Notes under the pieces: model-generated
Told to the model about the DNA's origin: nothing
Database searches by the model: none
Seen by the model: the letters and a program-made list of their open reading frames with translations, nothing else
Source of the DNA: Trichosphaerium sp. ATCC 40318
Taxonomy: Eukaryota > Discosea > Flabellinia > Trichosidae
Assembly (NCBI GenBank): GCA_038496445.1
Contig: JALMLS010000093.1
Coordinates: 62,001-126,000 of the forward strand
Reading direction: 5' to 3'
Length of the DNA: 64,000 nt
Shown here: piece by piece, positions 48,460-60,700 of the stretch
How the letters are laid out: every line of letters starts with the position of its first letter
How positions within the stretch are numbered: position 1 is the first letter of the stretch
Made by a program: the position numbers and the translations under genes

Positions 48460-50773
48460 TTATTCTTGGGCATCAAACTCAATCCCCATGGCTGACATCT
48501 TTCTTATAAGCCCGCTTGGCGTATTTAGAGTATGTACGAACTGTCCTTCTCCTTTGTTGTATGATAAAAGACCAGCTCCATCACCGAACTTTACGATATG
48601 AACTGGATCTTTTCCATCCACTTTAAACACGTGCTCTTTCAAAATTGGATTGTCCTTGACACTCGCCAACACCTATCCAATCAATTTAATATTTTGGACT
48701 TTTCATGTATTATCACGGTTCCCGTACCTTCATAGGAGCAAGAGAAGATAAATTATGAGAAGCCTTAGTTGTTACAAAGCGTCCAGGACAGTTTGAAATA
48801 GGTTTCCAAACGTGCTTCTTCGACATTGTATCAAAAGAGATAACTAATCCATCTTTTAGACAAAAGTCACCTCGTATCATATACGTACCGCCTTTATATG
48901 GATCATGTCCTTGTACAATGACTGCCTCTACACAACCTGGAAATGTGTATCCCTGAAATTAGTGAGAACAAAGAAGATACCCCAACAAAAAGTTGGGTTT
49001 TTTGGCGGTTTGTTTTTTCGTGTGTACCTCAAAAGGAGACCAACCCACTTTGCTCTTAACCATGTGTCTATCAACTGTAACGGTTTCATTCATATTTATG
49101 ACAGTGAAAGATCCATAAAACCCTACAAAAAATGAACAAAAACAGTTGATTCTCAAATGAAAAAAAAACCCCAAACTTGCCTTCCTTGATTTGACCATAT
49201 TTAGCTTTTCCTTGATGGAACTGATTAAAGAAGTCACCTGGATTCTTACAAGCAACACGTGCGATATCCTTTAATCCGTTAAGTTACTAAAAACAGAAGC
49301 CAAGTTTTTTGGCATCAAAAAAAGGGAATCGGTACCTGAGGTGTAAATTTATGCTCTTTCATGAGCCACGCTGTTATCAATCCATACGTGTCTAATTGTG
49401 GTGTTCCGCTGGTACCGTTTAATTTAGCAAGACGACAACAAGCTTCCATATCTGATTCTAGTAGCTCTTTGTATGTTGTTTCTCCATTTGGAGAAAAGTT
49501 TTTAAACTTCTCTTGAATAGTATGTGGTGCATGGTCTGTAGCGATAAAATTAATGACACCTTCTTTCAGTGCTTCTATCAATTGCATGCGATGCTCTTTT
49601 GTTTGTAAAGCAGGGTTCATCTGAAGGTATGGCCATCGCTCTGGTCGAGCCTGTATTCCATACTTAACTCAAAGAAGAAAAAAGGGAGATGGACTTATTA
49701 TAAATCACGTGCCTTTAGCATATCGCTGTCAAAGAAAAGATGCAGTGGAGACACTTCAACAGTTGTATTGAACCCTTTTTTTCTGTGCTCTTTAATGAGA
49801 TCAAGAGATTTGAATCCGCAGGACCTTTGTTAATAACGTCAATAAGTAGTTCTAAAAAAGAAGTGCTAAAAGGTTTGGTTGGTACCAGTGGCATAGTTTA
49901 GCGTCAAGTTTGTAATCTTCGATTATCTTTAGGACATAAATCAAAGCTTTTTCAACACACTCGACAGGACGACGTTGATCATGAGTTTCTTTGGTCTTAT
50001 TGCACATTAAAATGTCATAGTCTTCCACATGAAAGCTCACTAATTATTTGGATAAATATTGTAATCCAAAAAAAGATGTCATTCTGTTTACCTGGTTTTC
50101 CTTGATACCTGACGAGCGTCTCACGAAGTTCTTGCTCGTTTTTAAAGAACAGAGGACCAACAGAGGGACCAGTATAAACCTTATAAGGTACGTTACTTGA
50201 TAGTGGAGATGTTCCAGGTCCTTTAGAGAGCAAAACGGTTAACAGACGATCATCTTTCGGGGGACACTACAATCAGTACGTACCAACACCACAATAGTTT
50301 ACGACGGATACTGGCATGTCTTTAGTTCGGGTTCTGTGCCAACTCAATTGTTCTTCGGTCAGCAGTGGATGTGGTGTGTTTGGCATTGCGCATACGTGAA
50401 CAACGCCTAGTGATGGTTAAAAAACGCGAAAACAATAGAAAACGCGAAAAAAAACAAAGAAAACTACGAACCTCCGTTAATTGCTGCAGCGCACGCTGTG
50501 TCGTAATCTTCTTTGTAATTTTGCGCGCCCTAAGACGAATTAGCGTTCTTTTCGCAATTATTCTCGTTATTTAACCTCTTTCTCCTCGCGTGCATGAATA
50601 TGTACATCACCCATACCAGGGAATATCAATAAACCTTCTTTTTTGTACGAGTAGGTTGCTTCGCCTAAATTTTCTCCAACACGCGTAATAATACCATTCT
50701 CTACTTCTACTTGCGCAGTAAAGTTCTTTTCTGGCCCTACAAACGTTCCCTCGACAATCACCTTGCTTGTCAT
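48460..50773 (-). CDS. Dihydroorotase (pyrimidine biosynthesis)
   Basis: Cyclises carbamoyl-aspartate to dihydroorotate. Starts MTSKVIVEGTFVGPEKNFTA at 50773 (an in-frame ATG lies at 50821). The metal site GMGDVHIHARE matches the DHxHxRE motif. Other signatures are VVHVCAMPNTPHPLLTEEQL, PYKVYTGPSVGPLFF, VSFHVEDYDILM, TTVEVSPLHLFFD, LQMNPALQTKEHRMQLIEAL and INFIATDHAPHT, which carries the catalytic aspartate. This is a free-standing enzyme, not part of a CAD fusion. A C-terminal region of about 70 residues (VFKVDGKDPVHIVKFGDGAG ... GIEFDAQE) extends past the usual end. The stop overlaps an AATAAA. About nine introns, two with CACGTG copies. Confidence 0.9.
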
Positions 50774-50817
50774 TGTCTGAAAATGTGTAAAATCATCATC
50801 ACCTCGACTTAACATAC

Positions 50818-51101
50818 TCACGTGACACGTGCTTCTAGAAAACTTAGAAGGACAACTTACCCAGACAAAAGGCTCTTACACACGCAGCTTGAAGGACTGG
50901 AATACGAATTAGTTTCAGCTGCACTTCTATTTCAGAACCCTCAATAGCAAGTGGCCATCCGCGCTTGTGTACTAAGATAACGCCTTGAAAATTCTGCGAT
51001 AACATTTGCAATCTTGAACACACCTTTATTGTGTCAGTGCAGAACCCCAAGTAGCCTAGTAATCGCTTTGCTGGTACATTTTCTAAAAATATTGGATTCA
51101 T
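50818..51101 (-). CDS. Small two-exon protein divergent from the RNA ligase gene
   Basis: Starts MNPIFLENVPAKRLLGYLGF at 51101 and continues CTDTIKVCSRLQMLSQNFQG, VILVHKRGWPLAIEGSEIEV. A short intron (GTAAGTTG...TTCTAG, about 50836-50861) adds a few residues before a stop at 50818. A mixed helix-strand protein of about 85 residues; I do not recognise the family. Its start codon is only 8 bp from that of the divergent ligase-polymerase gene, and its stop lies 44 bp before the dihydroorotase start. Confidence 0.5.
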
Positions 51102-51109
51102 TATCTGAA

Positions 51110-54100
51110 ATGTCCTTAACTGCAAAGTCAGTTTCATCTACAAAACCTATGGAACCAACATCACACCTAACAGCTAAACAGATTGCAAAGAGGCTCCGAA
51201 AGAAAAAGCGCCAAAACGCTTCAAATCCTAACAAGTGAGGTTCCACACGCTAAAAAGCTAGTAACACGAGAGTTTAGAGCATTGAGAGCTGAAAATACCG
51301 ACAGATATGATGAAGCGCCTCAAACAGTATTAGAATCGGATCAATCCAGTTCAGGGCTTCACGTCGTAAAGCTCATACATAAGAAAGGTCTAAAAGCTGT
51401 TGCGCGTAAATATAGCCTTAATACGCGCCGACACGCCATCTACACCAACCTGGTAGGCATAAGCGCCACTCCAATTAATTATTTATTCTCGAGTAGGTGT
51501 GCCTGAGCTATTCTCAGCTAGATTCTCCAATGGGCTCTCCAGTAACGCGAGAATGTAGAGGATTGGTAAAATGAAGCCACTAAATAGCATGTGACTTAGG
51601 GATTTAGGTACTTGACGAAAAAGCGGATTGGGCTGTTGTCTGCTTTCCCTACTCCAAGTTCTTTAACTTCCAAGAGCGACACGCACACAACATAGACTGG
51701 ACAACAGCACGGTACAATATGAATTGCTGATGAACGACGATTGAAGTTGATTTTTGTAGGGTTTTCGAGAAGCTAGATGGACGTATTATGAACGTCTACT
51801 GGTACGATAATAAATGGCACGTATCTAGCAACCGGGTACCAGACGCATCCGGTGAGATACAGGTAATAACTATCTATAAAACTACTTTATTGTTGATTTG
51901 AGGAAACTGACTTTTATGAAGATGACATCAGCGTCAACAGGTGCTAAAGTATCGTCTAAATTATCAACATTATTCTGGGATACTTGGAAGGATATAGGAT
52001 ACAAAATGCCGCAAGATACAACGTGCTGTTATATGTTTGAATTGGTTGTAGTAGACGCTTCAATCATTGTACAATACAAAAAAGATGATATCATATTTCA
52101 TGGGGCTCGTAAGCTGGATGCAACACTACAAGAGCTAGACCCACGTACCATCAAATTCTTGGTGTTTGTTTTGTTAAGTATACCAATAGGTACTATTGCA
52201 AAAGATAATGGGTGGTCTTGTGCTAAGCACGTGGAGGGGTTGACTTGTCTAGAAGGTATGGAAAAAAAATAATACGAGACTAAAACAGTAATACATGTCA
52301 ATAGATGTTGTTCAAGCTGCCAAAATATTGGATCCTCTGCAAGCAGAAGGATATGTTGTATGCGATGCTAAATTTAATAGAGTGAAAGTAAAGGCACCTA
52401 GCTATGTCGCACTTCATCATTTGTCGCACCTTAACAACAAGGAGACTAAAAATGAACGACGAGTAAGAATTGTCATTTGTGTTTTTTTGGATTCGACTAA
52501 CAACCACGTGTTGTAGATACTAGAAGTCATTCGTCACAATGAATCCGACGAATTCTTAGTGTATTATCCACACTTTAAAAAGGCGTATCAAGAAATAAAA
52601 GAGCAGTATGATGCGCTTGTAAGTGATGTACAAGAAGCATATGGAGGAGATAAATCTTCGAGCTATCTCAAAGCAATATTGGACTACATGCAAACATCCA
52701 ATGTTACAAGTGCTAAAATTTAAGACCCTATATGATATCATATTATGGACTAACACATCCTTTTTTCGTAGAGCAGTTCGAGACATGGAGCTGTCTGTTA
52801 TTGAAAAGGTAGGAATCACAAACAAAAAGCCTCATTTAGCAACAAACTAAAATATCTAAAAACTAGGTCCTCAGTGACTCCTATAGACCAGAATCACACC
52901 GTGAAGTGAATGATGATGATAGAGAAGTTATAAAAGAGGTACTAGTACACAAATATAGATACAAAACCTGACATGTGCACCCAGCTTGAATCAATAGTAC
53001 AAAAAGTGGAAAATTATAAGAATACAGGAAACAACAGAGATGCAACTTTTTCTCACGTGACAAAGGCTTATGACGCATTTTTTAAACACAATGAAATATC
53101 AAGCAGTACACGACCACTTATAGAAAGAATATTTTCGACAGCACAATCCTGCAAATGGACCAAAAAACAAAGGTCTCAGATAAAAGCTATTTCACAACAT
53201 ATCATAAAGTCAGCTGTTGGAAGTGGCGCTAAACAATCTGCTTCCTATAAAACAATTACAAATCGTCTAGAAATAGCAATGACAACATTACTTGCAGGTC
53301 CCTTAAAGTTTTCAGCGAACAAACGGAATCAAATCCTTGCGGAACGACTTAAGCTCGAACAAATCTTATCAAAACACTTTGAAGGCGCGAAACTATCATT
53401 CTTTGGTTCATTTGCTGCAAATCTAGCAATGTACGCAACCCCTCCCAACAAAGCGATCAACCTAGCTTGAAGTGCTCACCATATTTAGTGAGACGTCAGA
53501 CGTGGACTTGTGCATAAAAATACCTGACGGCGATTCCACAACAACCACTTCAGATTTCTGTAATATTTGTGCGGAACTGTTAGAAAAAGCAGGGTACGTA
53601 CACATCCAATGTGTAGATAATGCAAGAACACCGATAGTCAAGTGTGAAACAAAAGAAGGACTACAGATAGATCTTAGCATGGGCAATCATCTTGGAACAC
53701 TCAAAGCAGAACACTTGCGTTTTTTTTGCAATACGGATCCAAGGTTTAGGAAATTGGTCCTAGTTATCAAGCATTGGGCACAAAAGAGGCAAATTAATAC
53801 GTAAGTTATGCTGTAGCCAGTCAATCAGTTTTGCTTTTTATTCTCTGAAGCGCTTATTTACTTTGTTTTAGGCCTCAGACTATGACGTTGAATTCATATG
53901 TCTTTGTTCTAATGACAGTTTACTATCTTCAACATGCATGTGGTAAATACCCAGTACTACCTACATTACCTGTCTGTGGGTCTCAAGTACGACAACCGTT
54001 TTCTTTTTGAGAAGTTTGATTTATTTGTTTTCAAAGGAAAAGGCAACGGTTCAAATGTTGAGAGGACAAACACGTACCTTATTTAAAAATAAGAATGTTG

Positions 54101-54632
54101 AAGAATTGTTTCCACTGTACGCTTATAGAAAGCAAGAGAGAACACAAAACTCTAGCAACACTGTACGAGATATCGTACAAACCAAAGTAATCGTATACAT
54201 ATAGGGAGATTTGTTGTTAGGTTTCTTTAAGCACTTTGCCACAGAATTCGATTTTGATGGCGATTGTATTAGTGTTAGATGCGGTCATGCGATACGAAAG
54301 GAAGATAGTGCTATGGCGTTGACATCAACACCACAAGATTTTTGTGTGGAAGATCCTTTCATAGTAACTCCTTTTTCAAGTTAAACAACATGCAGCTAAC
54401 CTAACTCTTTAGCTTCCCGAAAATTGTGCTAGAACCGTATGCAGTGATACAATGAAACGAATAAGGGCGGAATTTTGTCGTGCATACATTTTATTATCAC
54501 GTGGCCAACCTTTTCAAGAGGTTTGTAAAGTACGCATACCATACATACCATTACGCGCTCACACTTTCATAGCAACCAACAGCAAAACTGACAAAACCAG
54601 AAATTCAAAAATGGCTTAAATCCGTACAATAA
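51110..54632 (+). CDS. T4 Rnl1-type RNA ligase fused to a non-canonical poly(A)/U polymerase
   Basis: A single chain of exons stays in frame from ATG 51110 to TAA 54632 (about 900 aa). Residues about 1-100 are basic (AKRLRKKKRQNAS). The ligase domain follows: VTRECRGLVLDE and FPYSKFFNFQERH (both Rnl1-like), the nucleotidyl-lysine motif EKLDGR (Lys codon 51770-51772), motif IIIa YMFELVVV (about 52030), motif IV AEGYVVCD (about 52345) and motif V RVKVKAPSYV. A helical linker (VLSDSYRPE ... LESIVQKVENYKN) leads to a Cid1/TUTase-type domain: LSFFGSFAANLANETSDVDL gives the GS and first two catalytic Asp, LQIDLSMGN the third. Then come KLVLVIKHWAQKRQIN and TMTLNSYVFVLMTVYYLQ. The PAP-associated region GDLLLGFFKHFATEFDFDGD precedes EDPFILPENCARTV. 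It ends KPEIQKWLKSVQ. No kinase or phosphatase domain is seen. An RNA repair or tailing-and-sealing role is inference. Confidence 0.85.
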
Positions 54633-54706
54633 ATCAGGAAGTTAGTGAACAAAACAAACAAGTCTGGGAGATAGTTTACACTTTTTTTATTGGTTAATAA
54701 GGGGAG

Positions 54707-57700
54707 TTAGTTTCTCTCCTTCAAAATTGACACCTTTACAATCGACACAGTAGTCAAGGATTCTGTAAGAGCGTTTCCGAGTACGCGTGTGATTGAAGCC
54801 AAAGTTTCATCTTGATCATTGTCTCTTTCTACAGAAGAAGCCTTTACGGAAACCAGGATCTTAAGTTGTGTTGATAGATTTCTGAGCCTGTGTGCGTATT
54901 TAATGAGTTTATCCTGGTACATTGGGTTCTTGGCAGCAACGCGACCAGCGAGCTCCTTCAAGTACTTCATGAGTTTGTTGATTTGTGCAGCAACAGCACG
55001 TGCAGCTACAATCATTTCCTAAACAGAACTAGTGAGCACGTGGAGAATGGTCGGAGGATAGCATACCTGGCGTTTACCAGCTTTGGCAGCAGCGGCCAAA
55101 CGGGCAAGAGCCTCAGCGAGACCTTGTGATTCAGCTGGGTCGTTGCACTTGTTAACTGCTTGACGCACATCCCATGCGACACGTTCAATAACCTCTTCGA
55201 AAGTGTTGCCAACAGGTGGAGCCTAAACCATAAACCAGTCAGTACAGCTCCTTTCTATTTTGTGTCTTTGATAAAACGTACATCAGCAACTGCCATCTCA
55301 ATTGGTGGGCTGTCATCGAGAGCAGCCATGAGGGAATCGATAGATTGCGCTGGTTTGTAACCACCAGGGTTTGTGCCTTCAAGTTCACGGAGTGCTTGAT
55401 CCAAATCCATAGCGTTACGGGCCTTGTCGGATGTGCCAGGACCTTGATCCTTAGCCCAGTCAAGGCTAAAGTCCATCAAGTTACCGAGGGCATCACGTAG
55501 ATCCTAACGCATAACAATTAGCGGCAACATCAAACTTGTGATTCTCGGATAAAAACGTACTTGAGCAGCATCTAACAATGACATTGGGTCCATGTCCTCA
55601 CCGAGGTCTCTCAATGAAGCCATGATGGATTTGCATTTAGCCTTAGCTCTAGAGAAACGTATTAGTCTAATCTCTTCTTTGGGGTCGTATTAAGTGTGGG
55701 AAAAGCGGCAAGTACCTGATAAGTTCATCCTTATCATCAGCGTCAAGACCAGCTTGGAGGTCGTCCAACAAATCGTGGATCTTGTCTGATTGCTTAGCAA
55801 CGCTTGGCTTATCAGCAGCATCTTTTGATTGTAAATCGCGTCCAGCTTGTTCTAAGGCGTCGGCAATCTTGGCGAGGTTGTCCTTCTTGTGTGGAGGAAG
55901 AGCACCGAGGATACTTCTTACAGCATCAGCAACATCCTTTGTATCTCTGACCAATTCATCCTTGGCTGGTCTAACGTTACCGTTATCGCGAATAGCTCCC
56001 TTCAAGTCAGCGTGATCTTTCTTGGCCTTAGCGATTTTAGCAGCAATGTCACGGTCAGTTGTTGGTTGCAACAACTTTTTGGCGAGGGCGAGTGGGTATC
56101 CCATCCTGTCTGCGTCTTCGGCGACCTTCTTCTTCTTGTCGTCATCGTTTGGATTCTTCAAAGCGTCTTTGCCGTCGTTAACGATTTGCCTGACCAAGTT
56201 TGGTACGGTCTTCAAGGCGTCTTGTAGATCCTTTTTCAATCTTTGATCTGGTTCAGCGGCAACCATGGCGTTCAAGGCTTTTGTCTTGTCGACTAGGTCA
56301 CGAGCATTTTCTCCGAAACCTGGGGCGTCGTTACGGCGAGCGGCGTCGTCCAATCTGTTTAGGGCGTCTTCTACATCCTGAACAGCTGCGACCTTTGGTG
56401 CGTTGATCTCTTTGATGGCATCATCTTGAGCTTTTTTCAATTTGTTAGCCCAATCGTTCCAATCGTCGTTAGTCTTCTTGTCCTTTGGGTTATCCATCAT
56501 TCTATCCTTACCAACACCAAATTTCTGGGAAAGTATGTTAACATTTGAATAATAAAAAAGTGAGTAAACTGTTACCTTCCAGAGTCTTTTGAGTTCATCC
56601 ATAGGATCAGTGTCATCAGTAGGTAAGAACTTAATAGGTCCCTTACGTCTACGGTAGGCACGTTTGAAATCATCGCCGGCTTTGTTAAGGTCACGGAAAC
56701 CATCACGCATGCTAGGCAAATCAGTTAGATACAGAACGAGTGGTTACTAAGGTTCGTACCCATTTTTATCACCTCTGGCAGCAGCACCTCTGATACGGTC
56801 CATAGCTTCATCACATCTCTTCTTAGCATCACGCATAGTTTTTTCTTCAGGGACAGGGGAAGCAGCCTTGCCAGCGCGGTCAGCAGCCTTTTTGAGTTGG
56901 CGTCCGAGGTCGTCAACTTTATCAAGTTTGCCTTCGTTGTTAGGGTCATCGAGAGCATCGCGGGCAGCACGAGCGTATGCTGGCACGAGTTTGTTGACCT
57001 CATCAGCAGCCTTCAACAAATCTTTGGCGCTTTGAGGATCGTAGGCTTGCATTGCGCCAGCTACGCCTTTAGCCTTGTTGGCCAAGTCGCGAGCAGCGGA
57101 GCCCAATTCCTTGGTTGCAGAAGCAGCGGCTGGCTTGTCATTGTCGTGAGCAGCATTACCGAGTTTCTTTGCGGCGTTCTTGATGGCTTCAGCGGCGTAT
57201 GGAACTTCGTCTTCAGGGTTGAGTGCGGCGTCGTGAATCTTTTGCATTGGGTCTTCCAACTCTTGGGCGACTTGCTTGATTCTCTTTGGGTTTTGCTTGT
57301 CACCAGGGTTGTCACGGGCAGTCTTGATGGCATTGTCGAGTTTAGGACCGAGTCTAGCCAACTCGTCAACAGCACGCATAACATCGGCCATCTTTTTCTC
57401 GTCGTCATCGAGTTTTCCTTGCAAGGCATCCTTCAAGTCTTCAAGACGCTGAATAAGAGCGTCTGTGTCATCAGCACATTGCGCCTTCTTGGCTGGATCG
57501 TTTGGAGCGTTAATTCTAGCATGCAAGGTAAGCAATAGCTCTATCTTATTTATTCAAACCGCCAACTACATACCTGTCCTTGATAGCACCAAGTTCCTTT
57601 GGCATTTGCTTCTCGACTTGGTCCAAGCATCCATTGATCAAATGTGTTTGTGCAGGATCCTCACATTTCCTTGCAGCATCTCTGGTGAGTTTGCTTACGT

Positions 57701-60700
57701 CCTTACCTGAAGTCCAAAGTCAGCGATACAATTGGCAATGGGGCGGGGGTTTAAATAAATGTACCTTGTGGAGCTACTTTAGCACCTTGTTTCTTCAATT
57801 TTGGAAGATCTGGTGGGTTTTTGTCGCTTGCGTTGTCGACTTTGTTGAGGGTCTTGATGAGCTTATCAATAGCACCAATTGGTTCCGCATTGGTTTGGTC
57901 AATCAAGTCTTGGAGTGCACCCTTTACCTTGGCTGCATCGCCAGAAATTTTATTGGCTGGTGCCTTGTTGTTAACATCTTTGGCGAGTTGACCCATAGCA
58001 TCAGCCAGGTTGTCAGCAGCTGCAAGCGCGTTCTTAGCGTAAACAGGAGCATCTGCACGAGCTGCAGCCATCTTAGTCTACAAAGATATTCAGTCAAACT
58101 ACTTGGTAAATAAGATATTCATACCCTGCCACCAATGTCACCAACAAGATCGTCAATCTCATCCTTGAGTTTCTTGACCTCTGGTTCGTTGCCAGCACGT
58201 TTGGCGGCATCCAAGTCAGCGAGCTTTTGCATAGCCTTCTTGGCTTGGTCAGCGATGGAGTCAGGTGTTACGCCATCAGCGAGTTCATCAACCAATGATT
58301 TTAGACCGTCTGTATCATTATCCAAAACACCAGCTTTGAAACGATCGTTTGGTGAGTCTACCAAGTCCGTTGCAGCGGCAATTTGAGCTGGGAAAAGGCG
58401 ATCAATATCATCAATGGTGTCGTAAACTGCGTTTTTGCGTTGTGGGTCATACAAATCATCAGCCTTTTTCAAAATAAGTCAGTCGTTAAATTAACAAACA
58501 GTTTTAACAATTACGTACATAGTCCTTGGCGCGATCTTTGTATTGGTCAAGTGCTTGTTTTGCGTCTTCGACCTTATTCTTAAGTTCAGGCTTGTCACCC
58601 TTCTTAGCAGCATCTCTGACGGCATCCAACTTTTTCTTGGCTTCCTGTACGGCAAAAACATTAACTACAAGCCAATAACAAAACAAAATAACTAAAAACG
58701 TACCTGAGCAGGTGCATACAATGGTGAAATATCACCAGCGTCACTGTTAGGATCCACACCCAACAAGGCGTTCTTGAGCTTGTCAAGGATGTCCTTAGTG
58801 TCATTGCAGTCGTTTGCAAGACCCTTCTTCTTTGGTTCAGAGTTTGGATCACGCAATACATTGTCAACTGCTCTTTGATCCTTTGGAACTTGTCTAGCAA
58901 GGTCATTCAAGGCTTGCTCAACTTTGCGACGTTGTTGAGGATCAGGCATTTTGTTGGCATAATCCTTGCACAAGTCTTGCACATTACGGTGGTGCTTTGG
59001 TACGTCGTTCTTGCCCACTTGTTGGAGTTTATCTTGATCACCTGCTGCAGCGGCTTGTGGTACTTTATCCATATCCTTGCGTAATTGATCGATGGCAGAG
59101 AACGGATCGCCCTAATTACACTGTAAGGTACCGTTTTTTTGGGTGTAACAAAAAGCGTACCTGCAATGCGTTGCGCAAATCATCCAAAGCATCCATAGCC
59201 TTTTGGTTTTTATCCATGTATGGGGAAATGTTGCTTGCGTCTGGTCTAGCCTGTATCCCAAGTTTAAATAGACAAAACAAAAGAAAGGTTACAATACCTG
59301 CACTCTATCTGCTGCATTCTTGGCATCAGGGACAGCACGTGAAACTGCGGCGATAGCATCATTAATGCGCTTCTTTTGACTAGGATTAGGTTCCTTATCA
59401 GCAGCAGCGCGAGAGGCATTAAGGACATTGTTATTTTGTCTTGGAATCTTGTCATTGCCAGCTCTTAATCCATCCTTGTCCACTGGTTGTTGACGAGCAG
59501 CGTCACCCATGTTGTCCAAGGTACGCATCAATTTGTCGATGGCGTCCAAAGGATCTTCAGGACGTCCGCGAAGAGCGTCATCCATGTCATCAAGCATATC
59601 TTTAACCTCAGCAGCGTTGTTTGCTAATTTATCGCGTTTGTAAGGGTTGTTAGGATCACGCAAGTAATCTTGGGCAGCCTACGATAATGTTATTCTTCAC
59701 GTTAACAACAACGAGCACTTGCCTTCTGCATCTCTGGGAAAGTATTTTCAAAGTCACCAAGGGCATCCTTTGCCTTTTGTCTGTTACCGGCGTCTGGTAT
59801 CTGATCGAGGACTTGGCGAACCTTGTCTTGTACAGCACTAAAAAAAAGGTGAATACAGCACTTCAATAGAGTATTTTGTACCGTCCTAGTGGAGCAGCGT
59901 CTTTTACCGAATCCTTTACTTGACGTGGATCGTCAGTTTTGGCACCACGCTCAATGTTGTCGAGAGCTTTTTGTAGACTAATGATCTTTAGCCGTTTTTT
60001 CGTAGTTTTGTAGTTTTGAAGAAAAAAAAAAAAGACGTACGGAGAAATGGACTCAAAAGGATTTGGGTCGTAACGTGGTGCGTAGTCTTGACCAGGCATT
60101 TGAGATAATTTCATGTCCTTTGGGAAGTCGGTCCTTAAAGCGTAATTGAGCGAACGTAAATTAATAAAGAGCAATTAATTACCTGTTATCTTCGAGTGCT
60201 TGTTTAGCGTCACGAATACCGTCCTTTAACCCATCGATGGCGTCCTGCACTTTTCGTTGTTTGCGAGGATCTGTAGGTTGTGATAATAAATCATTAACGT
60301 CGTTAATAAGTCCTCTGGCGCCATTGGCCAGCTTTTGTGCCAAATCCTTCAATTTTTGTTTTTCTATTGGACTCTCCTCATCGTTTGCTTTTTGGTTGAG
60401 CCATTGTGCCATTTGGTTGGCTTTAGAGGCGAGGTCGGAAGCATCATTTGCGAAACCTTGTGGATCCGTGCCAGCGCGAATAGGGTCTAACTGATCGAAT
60501 CCCTCAAGCAACTGTTCGGCAGTAGCAAAGAGTCTCTTTAGCTCAGCGCCATAAACAATTTGTAAAAGTTTAATTGTTTTGCCAGACATGATACGACAAG
60601 CTTCAACTAAGCCTTCCCAACCCTATCAAATTATTAGAAGCGCATTCATTAGATATTTTCCAAAACGTTAGAATTGCCAAACAACCGAAATTTTTTTTTT

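Noticed and set aside
54182-54200. An 18-nt intron (GTAATCGTATACATATAG) in the polymerase domain
   Set aside because: A 46-nt intron starting at the upstream GTACGAG donor gives a better frame and a normal size.
56897-58113. Long plus-strand open frames opposite the vinculin gene
   Set aside because: They are antisense shadows of the alanine/aspartate-rich vinculin exons; the minus strand carries the family signatures and splice sites.
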